Assembly: GCF_011075055.1 (NCBI RefSeq)
Contig: NC_058151.1
Coordinates: 8,884,251 to 8,948,250 of the forward strand
Length of the DNA stretch: 64,000 nt
Direction of reading: 5' to 3'
From: Mangifera indica
Taxonomy: Eukaryota; Streptophyta; Magnoliopsida; Sapindales; Anacardiaceae
The notes beneath the pieces were generated by a model. That model was not told where the DNA came from and made no database searches. It saw nothing but the letters and a program-made list of their open reading frames with translations. The number at the start of each line of letters is the position of its first letter. Within the stretch, counting starts at the first letter, position 1. Below, in pieces: positions 1 through 10,901 of this stretch. The position numbers and the translations under genes were made by a program.

Positions 1-302
1 GGATCTATCTCTCCATTTAATAACAAAGAAATGCTCTCTAGACTTCAATGGTGTAGACATGTACGTCTTAAGATTGGTTTCATGCTGCAAAGCACAAAGG
101 TTTGAGTTCTAATTCAACTTCCTCTTTCATAAATCAAGTTGACTTTATTGCGGTAGAGTTTGCCAACCTTGTGAAAGTCTTGAAAGAGCTATTGCCCTAA
201 CTTTCTATGGCGGAGATCTTTTTCATAAGATAAATAAAAAAAATGTTATTTCATGGTCTTCAATAAGGGTTGTTTATGTGTAAAATGATAAGGAAGAAAT
301 GA

Positions 303-1049
303 CGTCAATAAAGTTTGACAAAATTCCAAATTAAGACGTATTTCATTTTGGTGAGAATTCTACTTTGTCTGAATTGCTCGTAAACTGGTATAGATGAGCT
401 CCGAGATGGGTGCTCTCTATGGAAGAGAGATGCAAGTTTTTGGTGTTTAGCAAAAACAGTGTATCTATGAATGGTTTTAAGGGTCATGCTTTCTACGCAA
501 TGTTACAATATGAGAGAGATGCAGTAAGGGTAATACCTGAGAGGTGGAAGGCTCGCAGTCCATGCTCCTGGTTAAAAGCCAAAACATTTCATTGTGGCTC
601 ATGTCACACCCAAATCTAAACCCTTACCTCTAATTATCAGGATCAAGGGTGCATCCACTGTAAACTAACCTAATCCACCAACTTTTGATCCTATAATGGA
701 CATGGACTTGTCGTTCCTTTTCTAGATTTGCTTAAGGAAACTAATATTAGTGCATTGGTGTTAAGGCTTGAAGGGGAATGTGAATTATTGTGGTTAAATG
801 ACAAGAATGCATTGACTGTATTTAATGACTCTGCTCGAGCAACAATTGCCATAAGGAGGTTGGATCACGAATTAGTTTATTATGGGATTATTATGGTTTT
901 GTAGAACGGTACAATAGCAATATCAATAGTTACTAATGCCTAGGGAGGTGTAGAGAAAATCAAGGAAGGTGCAACCCTTGCTTCTCTTAAGGGCAACCCA
1001 TGGAAGAAGGTAGTAAGTCAAGAGTTGGGTTGGAGTGAGGGATCTTGGG
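303..1049 (+). pseudogene. NFXL1-like (NF-X1-type zinc finger) C-terminal fragment
   Basis: Broken remnant of the C-terminal part of a plant NF-X1-type zinc-finger protein, a nuclear regulator of stress responses. Read across frames, it contains GENSTLSELL, EERCKFLV, ERDAVRVIPERWK, HVTPKSK, TFDPIMDMDL, ISALVLRLEGECELLWLND, KNALTVFND, RRLDHELVYYG and LKGNPWKK, in the order I recall for NFXL1 after its zinc-finger array. The fragment has a frameshift near 590-600 and several in-frame stops (for example 901-903 and 940-942), so it cannot be translated. No Cys-rich NFX repeats are visible, so only the 3' part is present. Weaker similarity may reach back to about 130. Around 1035-1050 it runs into a gypsy remnant. 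The assignment is from memory of the family, without a search. Confidence 0.72.
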
Positions 1050-1122
1050 TATATTATTCAAACCCTAAACAATTGTAAGATTTTCACCTTGAGGACAAGG
1101 TGCCTCTCAATGAGAGGAGTAA
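1046..1122 (+). mobile_element. Ty3/gypsy polyprotein 3' end remnant
   Basis: Reads YYSNPKQL, stop, DFHLEDKVPLNERSNVR. The FHLEDKV block followed by a short polar tail is the usual end of plant Ty3/gypsy integrase/chromodomain polyproteins immediately before the 3' LTR. A purine-rich stretch (GAGAGGAG, 1112-1119) precedes the LTR. Only the last few codons of the element are recognisable; the sequence just upstream is NFXL1-like instead of gypsy. Confidence 0.6.
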
Positions 1123-1860
1123 TGTTAGGTCTCTCATATATTATTATCACAAAAAGAAAATCCAAAGAAGAGAGACACATGGTAATAGTAGAATTGGCAG
1201 CAAATTGGAGCAACTAAAGACACATGGCAATTTTGGACTAGAACAAATGGTAATCACAATCACTAAGACCACTAGGGGCAAGGAAGAAATGAGGCACTGC
1301 AGTAGGAAATCAGGTGGTTTTGGACAATAAAAAGCAGGAGATATGGGAGATAGGCATGGAGAATTCATAGAAAAAATGAGGGAATTTGAGGGAGAAAGCA
1401 GGCCTCTCGAAAGCCTTGCATATTGGCATTTTCTTAGTTTTATGTAATAGGAATTTGTGGTTATCTTCTTAGTTTTATGTAATAGGAGTGCAAGACACTT
1501 TTTGATTTCCAGAAATAGAACCCATATATATTGATATTAATATTGTGAGTTTATATAGAGATTCAATATAAAGTTATATATCCATAATCTGTGTTTACTT
1601 CCTAAATTCTTCTATTGTCTTGCTACTGGATTGATTATTATAAGATTGTCTTGAGTTGCAGTAGGAGTATTTGCTTGGTTGGAAGTTGTGGTGCATTGGC
1701 TGTGTTGCTATGAACCTTTTTGTAGGTAGAGATTATTTGAATGACAGCAAGAGTCTTGTTGAAAGAAAAGCGATTCAGATACTTATCAATGAATGTTAGA
1801 ATTAGGACAGTTGTCCTCAATATCCTCTGTTTTTTTTGAATAAGAGATGAGTTTCTAACA
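1123..1860 (+). repeat. Gypsy-type LTR 1
   Basis: A 738-bp segment starts TGTTAG and ends CTAACA, a perfect 6-bp inverted terminus. It is preceded by the gypsy polyprotein end and followed by a primer-binding-site-like sequence. Its 3' end (TTTTTTTGAATAAGAGATGAGTTTCTAACA region) closely resembles the end of the second LTR at 2516-2853, so both belong to one family. The middle differs greatly in length and sequence. It holds no gene. Confidence 0.6.
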
Positions 1861-2515
1861 AATGATATCAGAGTAGTAGATCTGGCGAGAAAGACAAATT
1901 GAGATAACGACAACGATCGAAAAAGTGAAGAGTCGCCAAAAATGGTCACCATGGAGTCTTGAATCATCATCGGTTAAAAAAAAGAAGTTGACAAGTGCAT
2001 GTCAAGAATGTGGCTAAACAAAGAAAAATAAAAGAAAAAAAAGATGGAAAAGAAAACGAAACGACGACGAAGATGTGAAAAAAAAAAATTTACAAAAGAG
2101 AGATGACGAAGAGAAGAAAGAATAAGATAGGAAGGAGAGAAGTAACAAAATTTAAAAAAAAAGTAGGGACATAGGACAGTTGGCTTGGAGAAGAAAATAG
2201 GAAAATTAAAACAAAAAGCAAAGTGGGTGGCAGAGGAGAGAATTGTTTGGCAATGGCTGGAAAAGGACCAAAAAAAGAGTTAGAAAGGAAAATAGGTTAT
2301 GAACAGCTGGCAAAAAGAAAAACAGAAAAAAAGAAATAAAAGGTTGGACAAGTGGCAAAGGAGAAGTTAAAAAGAAAAAAGGGTTATGAAAAACGAGATG
2401 TATGGGAAGATGAAAAAAAGAATAAGATGTATGGAAAATGAATAGGGAAAAAATAAAAAAAAAATCAAAAAAATATTCACCTTGAGGACAAGGTGGTTTT
2501 TCAAGGGGAGAAAAA
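1861..2515 (+). mobile_element. Internally deleted gypsy element body
   Basis: About 650 bp between the two LTRs. Most of it is purine-rich A/G sequence with no coding potential. The last part reads IHLEDKVVFQGEKNVR, the gypsy polyprotein terminus, followed by the polypurine tract AAGGGGAGAAAAA (2503-2515) directly against LTR 2. Gag, protease, reverse transcriptase and most of integrase are missing, so this is a large internal deletion derivative. Confidence 0.55.
1863..1874 (+). other. Degenerate primer binding site (initiator Met tRNA)
   Basis: TGATATCAGAGT differs from the usual plant site TGGTATCAGAGC by two transitions and lies two bases after the end of LTR 1. This is the position expected for the start of an internal retrotransposon region. 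Confidence 0.5.
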
Positions 2516-2853
2516 TGTTAGGATTGCGACATCTATTCTCCATCCAGAAGACAGTTTAAAGTAGTTTTATTATAAATATGGTTTTTAGGTTTCAAAAAAA
2601 TGGGAGAAAAAATATATTAGGGGTTTGTAATTTGGACAGTTAACCTTGGCTGATTAAGAAGTCTTCAGCGCCTTAAATAGTCAGAAAATGAGAGATCTCA
2701 GACTTTTTGAACTGTCTGGAATGGGAGGCCTCGAGCTTTTCGAATTGTTCGGTTTATCCTTGTAATCTTTTGATTAATGAAATAGTTTTATTTTATTGTG
2801 TATTCTGTGTTTTTATCCTCTATTTTTATTGAATAAGAGTTGGGTTTCTAACA
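2516..2853 (+). repeat. Gypsy-type LTR 2 (3' LTR)
   Basis: 338 bp, starting TGTTAG and ending CTAACA, placed directly after a polypurine tract. A TATAAATA-like box lies near 2571. The end (TATTTTTATTGAATAAGAG...TTTCTAACA) matches that of LTR 1. It is less than half the length of LTR 1, so the two are not a recent identical pair from one insertion. Confidence 0.6.
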
Positions 2854-3155
2854 TAGTCCAATAACATTACCGGATTGATATAGTCTTACAATCTTAGATC
2901 AAAGGATTCTAAATTTTCTTAAAAAATTAAAAGGAAAAGTAAACACCTAGGAAGCACAAAAAAGTAGGATGTCAAGAATTTTGACATTTCCAAAACATTT
3001 CAGGAAATTGAAACACCTCAAAAATGGTACAAAACGTTTCAAGGGCATTTCCGAAATTTAAAAAATGATTGAAATACGTTTCAGGTTTAACACATTTCTT
3101 CATAAAAATATGGCTATGTTGCACTATCTATCATCATCTTACGGAGCTTCAAAAA

Positions 3156-3399
3156 GATTCTTAGCCCGTTCCACCCCATCAGTATGTTAACAAATACACA
3201 GGCATCGTCTTAAGCATTGCTGCCACTTCATAAGAATGATAAAGATAGAAAAGATGATAAAAAAAGAAATAATCAAAAAGATCCTTGGCCCATTCCACCC
3301 CATGAGTGCGCTAACAAATGCACAGACACTGCCTTAAGCATTGCTACCACTTTATAAGAATGATAAAGATAGAAAAGATGATAAAGAAAGAAACGAGAG
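3156..3399. repeat. 124-bp direct tandem duplication
   Basis: Two adjacent units start at 3156 (GATTCTTAGCCCGTTCCACC) and 3280 (GATCCTTGGCCCATTCCACC). Both run through the shared TAAGAATGATAAAGATAGAA block to an A-rich end. The offset is 124 bp. There are several substitutions between copies. No coding potential is seen. Confidence 0.75.
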
Positions 3400-3936
3400 C
3401 CAATAAAAATAACCTCCGCTATAGTCTACCATAATTAAAAATTGCCCCTCTAGTTTTACAAATAATAATTGTTGGCTTCCATAACTTTTGCTGGGTCAAG
3501 GTCAAAATTAACAAATAAGAAATTTAAAGATATCCCAAATTTTTAAATTTTATATATTTAAAGAAATCTCTTTTATTTTTAATGTTTATATGTTTCTCCA
3601 CATGTCTATTTCCTATGGTTTTTAGATAATATGTATTCGTGTTTCCACTTTTACATATCTATGTTTTTATGTTTCCGTTTCCACACAACTTAGATAAACA
3701 CCCATGGCTATGAAAGACATGATTGTTTATATACCCCCGAAAGCTGTTTTATTTGTTGCTTTTCAATTCTCAATTCCCTTAATTTCAAGCTAATGCTATA
3801 AATGAAACATCTACTTGAGCATTGTCATACTAAACCTTCCTCTATAGTAGAGATAAAATATAAATCGAAGTTGCTACTATATGTTTTAATTATCAATAAG
3901 TATATTGCATTTTCATATGAACTTTAAGAGACCCAC

Positions 3937-4342
3937 ACCTCAAAAGCTAACTATTGAGATTGAAAAATCTAAAGTTATATAAACCCCATATTAAAAGTTC
4001 ATAATTTCTAATGTGGGATCTAAATCCCAAATCTTACACTTAGCATTCTAACATACCACCACGTTCGGCAGCCTCAGCATCCATATTGACTGGCTATGCG
4101 CTAGCTCCCTACTAGCCTCGGGCAAACACTACAATGTCGTCGGCATCATTACCCGCGTCACATGATTGTGACTGAGAGACATGATTATGGCTCTAAGACC
4201 AGATGATATGAACCTTAGGAGAACCATACCTCAAAAGCTAGTTATTAAGATTGGAGAGTCCGAGGGCATATTAACCCCATATTAGAAGTTCAGACTTTTC
4301 AATATAAGATTCAAGTCTCATACCTTGCACTTAGGATCCTAA
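3937..4342. repeat. Dispersed direct repeat pair, unclassified
   Basis: About 120 bp at 3937-4056 recurs at 4228-4342. Both copies begin ACCTCAAAAGCTA, contain AACCCCATATTA(A/G)AAGTTCA and end TAGGATCCTAACATA or a close variant. The spacer (about 4057-4227) is relatively GC-rich and shows no gene. It is probably part of an old transposable element, family not recognised. Confidence 0.5.
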
Positions 4343-4458
4343 CATATTCCCTAGAACTAGTTCAAGTGGTCCAAACTATTAAACATTATAGATTAAAAAT
4401 CCAAGGTTTAAGAGAAGTAAGATCATTACCTCTATGTTTACAGAAGTAGTGCAGTATT

Positions 4459-7400
4459 TCAAATGGACTTGGACCGCTCATCAGGTTTCTCCAGCGCCTC
4501 AGCCTCATCTCCACTAGATGAGATTTGAATAGATTCTATTAATACATCAACATCAAAGCTTGTTTTGGAGTCTCTCGCTCTATCATTAACAGCTGGACCT
4601 TCCACAGATTCTATCACTCCATCTTCAACAATGCTGATTTGAACTGAATCTTTCACGTCCTGGTTAACTGACACGAATTCAAAAGCTGATCTATCTCCTT
4701 CCTCCTTCATCTTAAAACTTTCTTCTAGATTATCAAGATCCAAATTTCTCAGAATTTCAGGAAATGAATAATCACTGTCCTCAGCATGCTTCAATCCCAT
4801 TTCAATGTCGATTTTCTCCTTTGAGCCAACAATACCTTCAGTAAGAGCCGGTGTGAAAGATCCCATCACTGTATGGTCATCTTCCTCCACAAATGATCGG
4901 AAATTGTTCTTTGAAGGTAGGATATTGGAGAAGAAAACATCTTTTAGGTTTCTTGCAATGCCCAGGTGATATGGGTTCTCCTTTTTATCATACCGGAACC
5001 GGAAGTTCTCATATGTAGTCTGTACTCATAGAAAATGTGTTAAATAGGTTAGGTTACATAAAAAACTAGTGAGCCCAAGTTCATTAAAAGAATACAGAAA
5101 AGGAGAAGCAAATATATATGTTCTAAGGATCTGTTTTGGACTGTCAAAAACACCTGCTGGAGTTTATTGACCAAAAATCTCTGACCAATTTTAGCACAAG
5201 ACGTATACTTTAGCAATCCAGCACGTGTAAAAAAAAATACATAATAAAATCCAATAAAAAGGAATAATACAAAACTTGCATATGGGATAAATAGATATGT
5301 AACTTTCAACAATAAAAGCTAAAGACTTCTACAAATTTAGTAACCAACAACACAAAACCAAGATGAGCTTTTGAAAAAATTTAGAATTCACTGGCACAAC
5401 CCAAAAAGCAATACATATGCACCTGTAAGAGGAAAATTGACAAGTATTGTCATGGTACAACCACAATGTTCTCAAAGCCTCAGACCATCATGAATCATAT
5501 AAATGCAAAATCACATGTTCACATTTCTGTGCATGAGAAGAAAGAAAAGGAAATAGAAATGTTAATTGAATTACTTCAATGACTTGATATTTTTCTTTAC
5601 AAGATAATTTCATGCAACACGTAAATATTTTAATTATTAAGAAGACTGTATAAAACTTCAATAAATTTATAAAGTATTTTGTTTTCAGTTATCATTAATT
5701 TCAAAGAATCTGAAAAAATAAGACCACCAAAAATATATCCAAATGTAATTGATCATAGAGAGATATTCCAAAGATTTTTTATGTAAGTTAAGTGTAATAT
5801 TTAATTCAAAGTTTTAGTGCAAATCCTTGCTAATAAATTCAAAATAAGAGAATTAATATAATGTTCTAATCAATTAAACAAAGGCAGATACCTAATCAAC
5901 CAAATAAAATCAATTAATAATCAAAACTATATTTATAGCAATAATTTGAACAATTTATTACTCTATTATATTCCCTTAGAGAAGGACCTGGTACATCACA
6001 ATTATGCTTTACCATCCCTTAGGTGTATTTTCATATATAATTCCACTATGAATGGCAGCATAAAAGAACTTGCTTCTATTCAATCAACATTAACTAAAGC
6101 AAAAGGATAAATTCTTAGGAGGTTCATTCCGGACTATGCAAACAACACACTTTCCACGCAATGAAGAAATAGAAGAAAAGTCAATAAAGCTTTCATGATA
6201 TTAAACAATATATTGCTTGTTAAAGCAAATTACGAAAGGAAAAAGAATATATCATAAATGAAATAATTGACTTCTCTCTATACGTTGGTAGACAAATCAA
6301 CTTAAGAATAATGGAGAGAAAACGAAGTAAACTTGGTGGAAGGTCATGCAATTCATTCAATTGTTTATATATTCACATCTCACAGCATCAAATACAAAGA
6401 TAAGGAGGGAAGAATATATCTACAATTGGATTGACAAATGATATCTCAGGTAACATTGAAATAATTAATCATTACCCCTAAACCTCAAAGTTATTGATGA
6501 ATGTATCCATGTCATTAGATACCAGTTATACTTTTCTGCCAATTTTTTTTCTTTATGAACATTTCAAAGTTACCTGGTTTGTGCAAATTAGATAGAAATG
6601 AAAAACTGAGAGGCCACCAACAAACCAAACAGCAACGAAGCAGTAAGCTATGAGAAAATCTAACAGTATCTCCCTCTTCATAGCCTTCAAAATGTTCTTA
6701 TGGTGATCAAGAATAGTGACCCAAGAACACACAAAGACATAAACGCACAAGATGGTTGACGTTGATATGAACATGAAGAAGAACCGATAATTGCGCTGCA
6801 ACCAGATAAAAATGTGAGATCAATAGTAATATCTAACAAGCATGAAATGCTTTAATATCAGATAAAATTTACATATGAAAGAATTCTAATGAATCAATAT
6901 TGAAGTTCTGTTTTCCTTTTTTAAATATCGTTTAGTTTTATGGTTTTGTTTCTCTACCCCACAACATGAGGTTATAATTGTAGGATCTGAAATAATGGAT
7001 TTCAACTTTTTGTCCACGTCAATAAAAATATAGATATATATATTTGTTGTCTTTTAATCATGGGTTTAATATCACTTTTTGACTATAAATAATATCGGTA
7101 CTCTTCCTCAAAGACTATTAATTGACCCACTAGACGGAGTTTCAAGACAATTAATATATTTCATTTAAAAATATTGCTTGGTGATGGTACAAATGGAGCA
7201 TGGTAGCTTCACAATTAGCAGGAAACCATGCCAGCAAAGGAACAGTGTGCTAAAAGAAAGCTGCTTAAGGAGATACCTAGGTGTCGAAAAAGAAAGGAAG
7301 CACTTGCCATTCTGCAACACACATGCCCACTTTAATGTGAATATCAAAATGAATCATACCATTTGCAAGTGCTATAGCTAGTTAAGTTGGTTTAACCATT

Positions 7401-10251
7401 CAAATGATGCAAATTCTCAAATAACAGCAGATTCATTAAGTTACACTATAATTCTTCTTGGTTTTATTAGAGGTGCAAAAGAAAGAACCAAAGGCCAAAG
7501 ACAGAAGACCGTAAGAATTTTAACAGATTTATACACTGTTAAATCCCATATGACAACAATATGGCAACCAGATGTACCAGCTCTTTTAAGAAGAAGATCT
7601 ACTTTGGCTGCAATTAGATCATTGACGGACCAGTCACAAACATATCAATTTAACTAATATTGAAATAATAGCTAAGTTCAAGCCACAACAATTCTTAAAG
7701 ATGATTAGGGAATAAGAAGACAGGAGTGACAGAAGATGAAAAAGATTCAGCCTCCTTCCAAGACAAAAAATGGGTTACCAAAGCCAAGTACATTTTTAGT
7801 TCCATCGCTCTAAGTTGATGTTCTTCAGATTATGGTTGATATCTAAGTCCAATAACTAAACACATGACAATTGAATCCTAAAACATTATTTCAACTTTAC
7901 CAAATTGAAATTCCAAAATACATAGATCTCAGTCCGATTGGTTAGTTGCATGCAAGAAAGTTAAACTTACAATGCCGATGCACTGACCAACCCATGGACA
8001 GTGGTGATCAAATCTCTGAACACAATTGTTGCAGATAGAGCAATGAGAAGCACGGGGTGGACGATAAAGTAAACAAGTATCGCAATACTTCACTTTGACA
8101 GTGTGGCCATTAACAGTCACATCTTTTGTTCTAGGTAATGTGAGATGAGGAGTTCTATCATTGATCCATTCCATAGATGGGGTTGGGGCATCAAATACTT
8201 CATCTGCTTCAGGTGGCTTTGTATTTCTAGGAACTATCCCAGGATCTCTACCAGAAGTCAGGAAAAGAAATAACAAATCCTGCAAAAATTTATATTGTCT
8301 CAAAAGTAACCAAATTATTCACTAAATGGACAGTTGTGAAAGGCATAAAAATAAAATCGTTCAATGATGGTTCCTAAAACTATTTCCATATATGATACAA
8401 TAGACTATGAGTGGCCAGAAAAGAAAGAAATACTCATTTCATAGGCCATCTGGAGCACAAAAGAAGCAGTTGACCTGCACACTAAGTACAAATATAGTTT
8501 GTCAACTGCCTTTTTCTGCACTCAGGTCTACCAGATAACTGAAGAAAAATGCAATAATTTGGAATCTGAAAACCTTATGACGTCTCTCAGATAAATGTTG
8601 TTCACACTTTCAGAAATTCTAAAAGTTTTTTCTTGTCTACTATGGAGGAAGGAAACTGAAACATTAAGTAAAAAAGGGAACAAGATCTGACCCTCTAATC
8701 CAAAAAACCATACATACCAGAACAGTGAGGATGGCTCCCAAAATTAGTACCGGATAATGATAACCACCATGACCGTCTTCTATCTTCTTATAGATTCTTA
8801 TAAAAAAAGAAATTGCAGGGACAGCAATAAGGATAGTAGACAGAAATAATGATGCAACATCAGGACCAAAGATCAGCCTCCCACCACAGAAAAATCTCTG
8901 TAAAAACCAAGATTAAAAACAATGAAGCTCTATTTTTGCAAGTGTGTCTTATACATGTTGGCAAATTCTAACAATATTCTATTCAAAAAGGAAAACAAAA
9001 ATTAAATAAATATATAAATAAAAGTAGGTCCTCTAATCAAACAAAAGGCAATTTGTCAAATAATTTTCAAGCAAAAAATTCTATAGATAACCATAGTATG
9101 AGCATCAAAACTAATTTACTGTGCTGATTATAAAGAATTATGAATCTGAAATGAAGTGACTCTTCATTCCATCATATTAAATATCAACTTTGGATGCAAG
9201 AAGCCGCATGAAGTCCGAAATTCAAGTGGCCACATTAATCATGTCAGTATGATTTCAAGAGAGACAAAGGACTGTCCACGTTAATCATATCAAACATCAT
9301 ATTTGAAAAAAAAAAATTAAGGAATACTAGCATTGATTATATAAAACAATATGTAAAGATTATGGCTGATAAATGCATATAGACCAGTCCTCTGCCAAAT
9401 TCTGTCACAAGATTTAATTTTGTGCAGGTGGTTACCAAATCTAGAACCATGTGCTTGTCTCTAAAGAGAGGAAGAAGAAAGAATAATATATTGGACAACC
9501 AATTTGGGATGTGGCAACTACTTTATTGTCATTCCAGGGTCCTCTACACGAACTCTAATGTCTACTCTAAAGGCAAAATATCTCTCAAGAGAAATTCAAT
9601 ACTTTCTTTGCCTTTCTTCAATAACCAAAGCCCAATATATATAGTTTAGCACAAAAAGAAGCACAAGTTAATTCATCATTCTCTTAACCAAAGCAACTTC
9701 TATTACCCAATTAATTCATTATATATAAAAAATATATATATGCAAATCAATGAACAGAGAAACTTATGAAGCACTTTGATCAAATTGATATCTAACAAAA
9801 AAAATCCTAGTAGTTTCAAAATTAATCAAGAATCAGATGTAGCTGCAATAGAAATAACTTCATTCTACAAAACAGGAAAATAAAAAATTTAGTGTAATGT
9901 ACATAAGTGTAATTAAACATAGAAATGAGGAGTTCCATAGTAATATCAATAGGTAAGATCAAAATCAGCTTCGCTTGAACGTTTCTGCAAGTCAAATAAT
10001 CAAACTCTACAATTCAAAAAAAAAAAAAAAAAAACAAGATTAGACATTAAAAACCCATGATCAAAACCATAATCAATCTTCATTTTTTGACAAATACCCA
10101 ATCAAAGGACTCCAAAACACGTTCCCAGCACACAAGAGAAATAGAGGGGAAAAGAAAAACTCACATTGCTTCCCTTCCAAACTTGATAAAGCCTCTTGGG
10201 TTTATTATTATTAGTAGTATGATGATGATCATTGTGAAGAGTTTGGGCCAT
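4459..10251 (-). CDS. DHHC-type protein S-acyltransferase (gene 1)
   Basis: Attaches palmitate or another long acyl group to cysteines of target proteins, probably at an endomembrane or the plasma membrane. Five exons (minus strand): 10251-10165, 8897-8718, 8279-7971, 6795-6574, 5019-4459, all GT-AG and in phase 0, giving 452 aa. The start MAQTLHND follows an alternative in-frame ATG at 10288-10290; the shorter start fits related plant proteins. Visible features: [22 protein letters not shown]; two hydrophobic segments at about 45-90; a DPG motif at 101-103; the Cys-rich domain from [15 protein letters not shown] with DHHC at 180-183 (catalytic C183); two more membrane segments in exon 4; TTYE at 267-270; then a polar, acidic tail of about 180 aa. 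All key residues are present. It is a tandem paralogue of the gene at 17588-19625. Upstream, 10252-10900 shows no clear promoter element. Confidence 0.95.
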
Positions 10252-10901
10252 TGAAGAAGAAGGCAGATGAGAAGTGAAGAGACCAAGCAATCAGAAACAA
10301 CAACAATAACCACTTGTTGCTCTCTCTTTCTACAAAAATAGTTCAGAATCCATGAAATGTTACACTGTGAAACGTACACAATTGGTGCACTTGTGTAATG
10401 CCTTAACAAATATCAGCTTCCTCTTCTTCTTCGATGAGGGAGACGAATCCTAACAACAACATTAACAAAAACAACAGACTTTCTCTCTCTCCCAAAGGAT
10501 GGCGGTTCGGGCGGATGTTTCAATTTCTAGCTGGTCTCCAATCAACTCTTTTATTCTATAAGATACATGGTTACATGAGCTGTGGCCATGTATTGTTGTA
10601 CTCCCAACTCTCTCCTATGCTAACTAACATGCTGTGGATATTATCATCTTACCCCTCACCAAACTATTAGTACTGACAAGCCCTTGTAAAAGACAGGGTT
10701 ACTTTTTCAAGTGGAAAAAACAGAAAAAAGAGTTTTTAATAACAAATATCTTCATAAATTAAGGAACTAAATAACACATTTTACATATCCAAATTTCTAT
10801 AAAAAGAAATAAAAATAATAATAATAATAATAGAGAAACATGCAAGAGAATAAACAAATATTTGGAGATAAAATAGTTGTATTGGGTGTCGTTTTTTAAA
10901 A
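10252..10901. other. 5' flank of DHHC gene 1
   Basis: AT-rich sequence upstream of the minus-strand gene. It contains a short (AAT)n microsatellite at 10815-10832. Short ORFs here have no recognisable product. It presumably includes the 5' UTR and promoter of gene 1, but I cannot place a TATA box or start site with confidence. Confidence 0.4.

Noticed and set aside
410..619. 69-aa plus-strand ORF as a gene
   Set aside because: It is one in-frame piece of the NFXL1-like pseudogene; the homologous text continues in another frame after a frameshift.
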